This document shows positions 5,161-6,604 of a stretch of 6,604 bases of DNA, one piece after another. Numbering within the stretch: position 1 is the stretch's first letter; every line of letters starts with the position of its first letter. The position numbers were made by a program, and so were the translations under genes. The notes below the pieces were generated by a model. That model did no database searches and was not told the origin of the DNA. It worked only from the letters and a program-made list of their open reading frames with translations. This DNA comes from Candidatus Saccharimonadota bacterium. GTDB lineage: Bacteria; Patescibacteriota; Saccharimonadia; Saccharimonadales; Saccharimonadaceae. The stretch is from positions 1 through 6,604 of the forward strand of contig WRLZ01000037.1 of NCBI GenBank assembly GCA_009777365.1. Reading direction: 5' to 3'.

Positions 5161-5694
5161 ATGCAAAAAGTCAAAACACAAAGTGCCGAAGGCCCTTTAG
5201 GAGCCACACGAAAATCACAATCTTCAGACTCCGCTCGGCCGCGGCATAAAAAAGGCTTCACAATAATCGAGGTGGTATTAGTTCTCGCCATAGCTGGGCT
5301 CATCTTTATGATGGTCTTCATCGCCCTGCCAGCTCTCCAAAGAAGTCAACGCGACACCCAGAGGCGAAACGACATAGCGCGCATGCAAACCGCCATCAAC
5401 AACTTCCAAACCAACAATCGGGGTAGGCTCCCCACCGACTGGGACGCATTTCTAGAAAACTATCTCCTAATTGGTGGCGATCAGTTTGAGGATCCAACTG
5501 GCAACCCATACCAAATAGTAGTCGGTACAGCAAACGATGTCATACCACCCTTTGGCGACTGGCAAATCCAAGTCATCACAAACGCAGTGTGTGGACCAAC
5601 AGAGGACACCCTAGATACTAATAATCAAGGCGTCAACAAAGTCGCTATCCGTTATGACCTTGAAGGCGGCGGAAGCGTCTGCCTAAACAACTAG
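5161..5694 (+). CDS. Type IV pilin (copy 2) with a 32-residue leader
   Basis: A 177-residue prepilin. Cleavage after Gly32 would leave FTIIEVVLVLAIAGLIFMMV with Phe +1 and Glu +5 (E37), giving a mature pilin of 145 residues. The helix and following RSQRDTQRRNDIARMQTAI region match copy 1 almost residue for residue, then the soluble domains diverge (GGDQFEDPTGNPY here, GGDIFQDPDGTPY there). Two cysteines (144, 174) and the ending EGGGSVCLNN correspond to copy 1, so this is a true paralogue. The leader is far longer than copy 1's six residues, polar and basic (many Ser, Lys, Arg), with no hydrophobic stretch. ATG 5161 is the only start available and has a good ribosome site. A strong terminator follows 13 bases after the stop, so it is a single-gene unit. 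It could be a second major pilin, an alternative subunit, or a specialised minor pilin. Confidence 0.93.
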   Translation: MQKVKTQSAEGPLGATRKSQSSDSARPRHKKGFTIIEVVLVLAIAGLIFMMVFIALPALQRSQRDTQRRNDIARMQTAINNFQTNNRGRLPTDWDAFLENYLLIGGDQFEDPTGNPYQIVVGTANDVIPPFGDWQIQVITNAVCGPTEDTLDTNNQGVNKVAIRYDLEGGGSVCLNN

Positions 5695-5707
5695 CCCATA
5701 ACCCACC

Positions 5708-5736
5708 AAATCCCCCAACCGGGGGATTTTTCTTTC
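5708..5736 (+). terminator. Intrinsic terminator after pilin copy 2
   Basis: AAATCCCCC (5708-5716), loop AACC, GGGGGATTT (5721-5729) form a perfect 9-pair stem with five G-C pairs next to the loop, running into TTTTTCTTT. The T run exists only on the plus strand, so it terminates rightward transcription from the pilin gene and insulates the response regulator. Confidence 0.85.
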
Positions 5737-5773
5737 CGTCATTTGCCTCCCGCCCAAGTTTCTCCCCCAATGT

Positions 5774-5802
5774 TTGCATTTTGGAGAAGTATATGTAATA
5801 AT
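5774..5802 (+). promoter_or_regulatory. Promoter of the response regulator operon
   Basis: TTGCAT (5774-5779), a 17-base spacer and AATAAT (5797-5802, 5 of 6 match) preceded by TG one base away (5794-5795), an extended -10. The start would be near 5809, giving a leader of about 20 bases. TTGCAT is the same -35 hexamer as before pilin copy 1. The leader holds AAGGAG at 5809-5814, but 14 bases from ATG 5829, longer than usual. A second possible -10, TAATAT (5817-5822), lies 6 bases before the ATG and would fit a leaderless transcript. Confidence 0.45.
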
Positions 5803-5828
5803 TAAGCCAAGGAGCATAATATACAATA

Positions 5829-6221
5829 ATGAGCAAAATTCTAATCGTAGAGGATAATCCAGTCATAAACCAAATGTACCGAATTAAACTCGAAGCAAAT
5901 GGATACAACGTAACAGTCGCAACCACCGGCAAGGAAGCCTTGGAGCTTACCAAAAAACTCACTCCGGACCTGATCCTGCTTGACATAATGATGCCGGAAA
6001 TGAACGGCGACGAATGCCTAGAGATTCTCAGGCGTGACAAAAAATTCGCCGAAACCCCCGTAATCGTCCTAACCAACATGAACAATGATGCAATCGTCGA
6101 GAAATTCGAGACTCTCGGAGTCGACTCTTTCCTCCTAAAGTCCGAACTAACCCCAAAGCAAGTTCTCGAACATGTGGACAAATGCCTAAAAGGAGCCAAA
6201 AAAGAGAAAAAAGATGACTGA
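5829..6221 (+). CDS. Stand-alone CheY-like response regulator receiver
   Basis: A 130-residue single receiver domain with every key residue: acidic pair E8/D9, phospho-acceptor D52 in LLDIMMPEMNG, T82 in VLTN, aromatic switch F101, and K104. No output domain follows; the protein ends in a short Lys-rich tail (KGAKKEKKDD). Proteins of this kind act by binding partners after phosphorylation by a histidine kinase. No kinase gene is in the window. Next to a pilus locus, a PilG/PilH-like or CheY-like role in controlling pilus extension or twitching is plausible, but it could also be an unrelated signalling component. The gene has its own promoter, lies after a strong terminator, and overlaps the next gene by 8 bases, pointing to co-translation with it. 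ATG 5829 is fixed by an in-frame TAA at 5817 with no other start between. Confidence 0.93.
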   Translation: MSKILIVEDNPVINQMYRIKLEANGYNVTVATTGKEALELTKKLTPDLILLDIMMPEMNGDECLEILRRDKKFAETPVIVLTNMNNDAIVEKFETLGVDSFLLKSELTPKQVLEHVDKCLKGAKKEKKDD

Positions 6222-6483
6222 TAACAACAGCAATAACATAGACGTAAACCAATTCATCAAAAAATGCGACGACCCGCGACAAGACATGCCCAAGGTGGCC
6301 CTCCCGCCCCATCTTAAATCATTCCGCACCGCCCATGTTTCCAAAGCTGGCCTGACTCCCCTCGGCCAGGTCATAAAACCCGGCGCCGCTCGCTATGCCG
6401 GCCAAGACGCCAACGGAAAGACCCTCCCACCCAAATCCTCCTCTCGCCCAACCCTACTAAACAAGCGCGCCAAATTGAAATAA
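6214..6483 (+). CDS. Small basic protein of unknown function, coupled to the receiver
   Basis: An 89-residue protein I do not recognise. Its ATG lies inside the last codons of the receiver gene (8-base overlap in a different frame), with a weak AAGAG 7 bases upstream, so translation is probably coupled to that of the receiver. The first 20 residues are Asn/Asp-rich and polar with a single Cys (18). The middle (about 26-60) has Pro, Gly and scattered hydrophobic residues (VALPPHLKSF, GLTPLGQVIKPG), and the C-terminus is strongly basic and Ser/Pro-rich, ending NKRAKLK. There is no signal peptide, membrane segment or known motif, and it looks largely disordered. The overlap suggests a partner, target or regulator of the receiver; this is inference. 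The codon bias (C- and A-rich) matches the neighbouring plus-strand genes, which supports real coding. Confidence 0.7.
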   Translation: MTDNNSNNIDVNQFIKKCDDPRQDMPKVALPPHLKSFRTAHVSKAGLTPLGQVIKPGAARYAGQDANGKTLPPKSSSRPTLLNKRAKLK

Positions 6484-6567
6484 TAATCTCTAACCAGCCA
6501 TCCTTCCGAATCCTCTGGGTGGTCGGGGGCTCTCGCCAATTCGTTCTTCTCTGGCAATCCTTGGTCT

Positions 6568-6604
6568 ATGCGTGGCGGCGGCTCGACCAATACCGCTGGT
6601 GCTG
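6568..6604 (+). other. Possible start of another gene at the right edge
   Basis: After the TAA at 6481-6483 the last 120 bases contain no firm gene. An ATG at 6568 opens a frame reading MRGGGSTNTAGA to the edge, but it has no ribosome site and only 12 codons are visible. The same frame is open back to 6487 without another start. I see no terminator or clear promoter between 6484 and 6567. Confidence 0.2.

Noticed and set aside
5645..6199. Open frame of 184 codons on the minus strand
   Set aside because: It runs across the terminator and promoter and lies antisense to the receiver gene, whose motifs are complete. The product has no recognisable domain.
6561..6590. Inverted repeat TTGGTC/GACCAA near the right edge
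   Set aside because: Six pairs with an 18-base loop and no T run are easily found by chance.
6393..6590. Minus-strand frame of 65 codons at the right edge
   Set aside because: It is antisense to the end of the small basic protein and the following gap, without a ribosome site or recognisable product.
1..6604. CRISPR arrays, tRNA or rRNA genes, insertion sequences, phage genes
   Set aside because: I saw no regularly spaced repeats, no cloverleaf-like or rRNA-like sequence, and no transposase, integrase or terminal inverted repeats on either strand.

Overview
This window is a type IV pilus (T4P) locus. Six proteins carry an N-terminal pilin-type membrane helix: five have a class III (prepilin) leader and one is a PilX/GspK-type protein. 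A prepilin peptidase of the PilD type sits among them. The organism is most likely a member of the Candidate Phyla Radiation/Patescibacteria, possibly Saccharibacteria. That is inference from the style of the proteins (long Cys-containing minor pilins, a GDTIIE-type pilin, a compact PilD), and no rRNA or other marker is present to prove it. TGA and TAG both act as ordinary stops, so this does not look like a lineage that reads TGA as glycine.

Layout. From 1 to 4957 all genes are on the minus strand. In transcription order they are a pilin (4957-4481), a minus-strand terminator, pilD (4394-3606), then four minor pilins: GspH/FimU-like (3500-2472), PilV/GspI-like (2488-1709), PilW/GspJ-like (1700-795) and a PilX/GspK-like protein that runs off the left edge (756-1). 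The last gene is open through the window edge and has no stop inside the window, so it is easy to miss. This H-I-J-K order matches the classical fimU-pilV-pilW-pilX minor pilin operon, whose products prime and cap the pilus tip. From 5161 to the right edge genes are on the plus strand: a second pilin (5161-5694), a strong terminator, a stand-alone CheY-like receiver (5829-6221), and a small basic protein of unknown function that overlaps it by 8 bases (6214-6483). The last 120 bases hold no gene I can establish.

How it works together. PilD would cleave and N-methylate the prepilins. The two divergent short pilins are the candidates for the main fibre subunits, and the H-I-J-K set is the candidate initiation/tip complex. 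The assembly ATPases, platform protein and alignment proteins (PilB/T/C/M/N/O) are not in the window. The receiver protein is a candidate controller of pilus activity.

Most notable: (1) the two back-to-back pilins agree at 58 of 61 residues over their N-terminal part but at only 12 of 61 codons; (2) three minus-strand genes show a TANNAT-like -10 exactly 6 bases before ATG, which predicts leaderless mRNAs, and three pilin promoters share GCTTGYA at the -35; (3) the mRNA leader of one pilin contains a hairpin that pairs fully only on the transcribed strand; (4) the second pilin has a 32-residue leader; (5) every pilin has an even number of cysteines, all outside the membrane helix.
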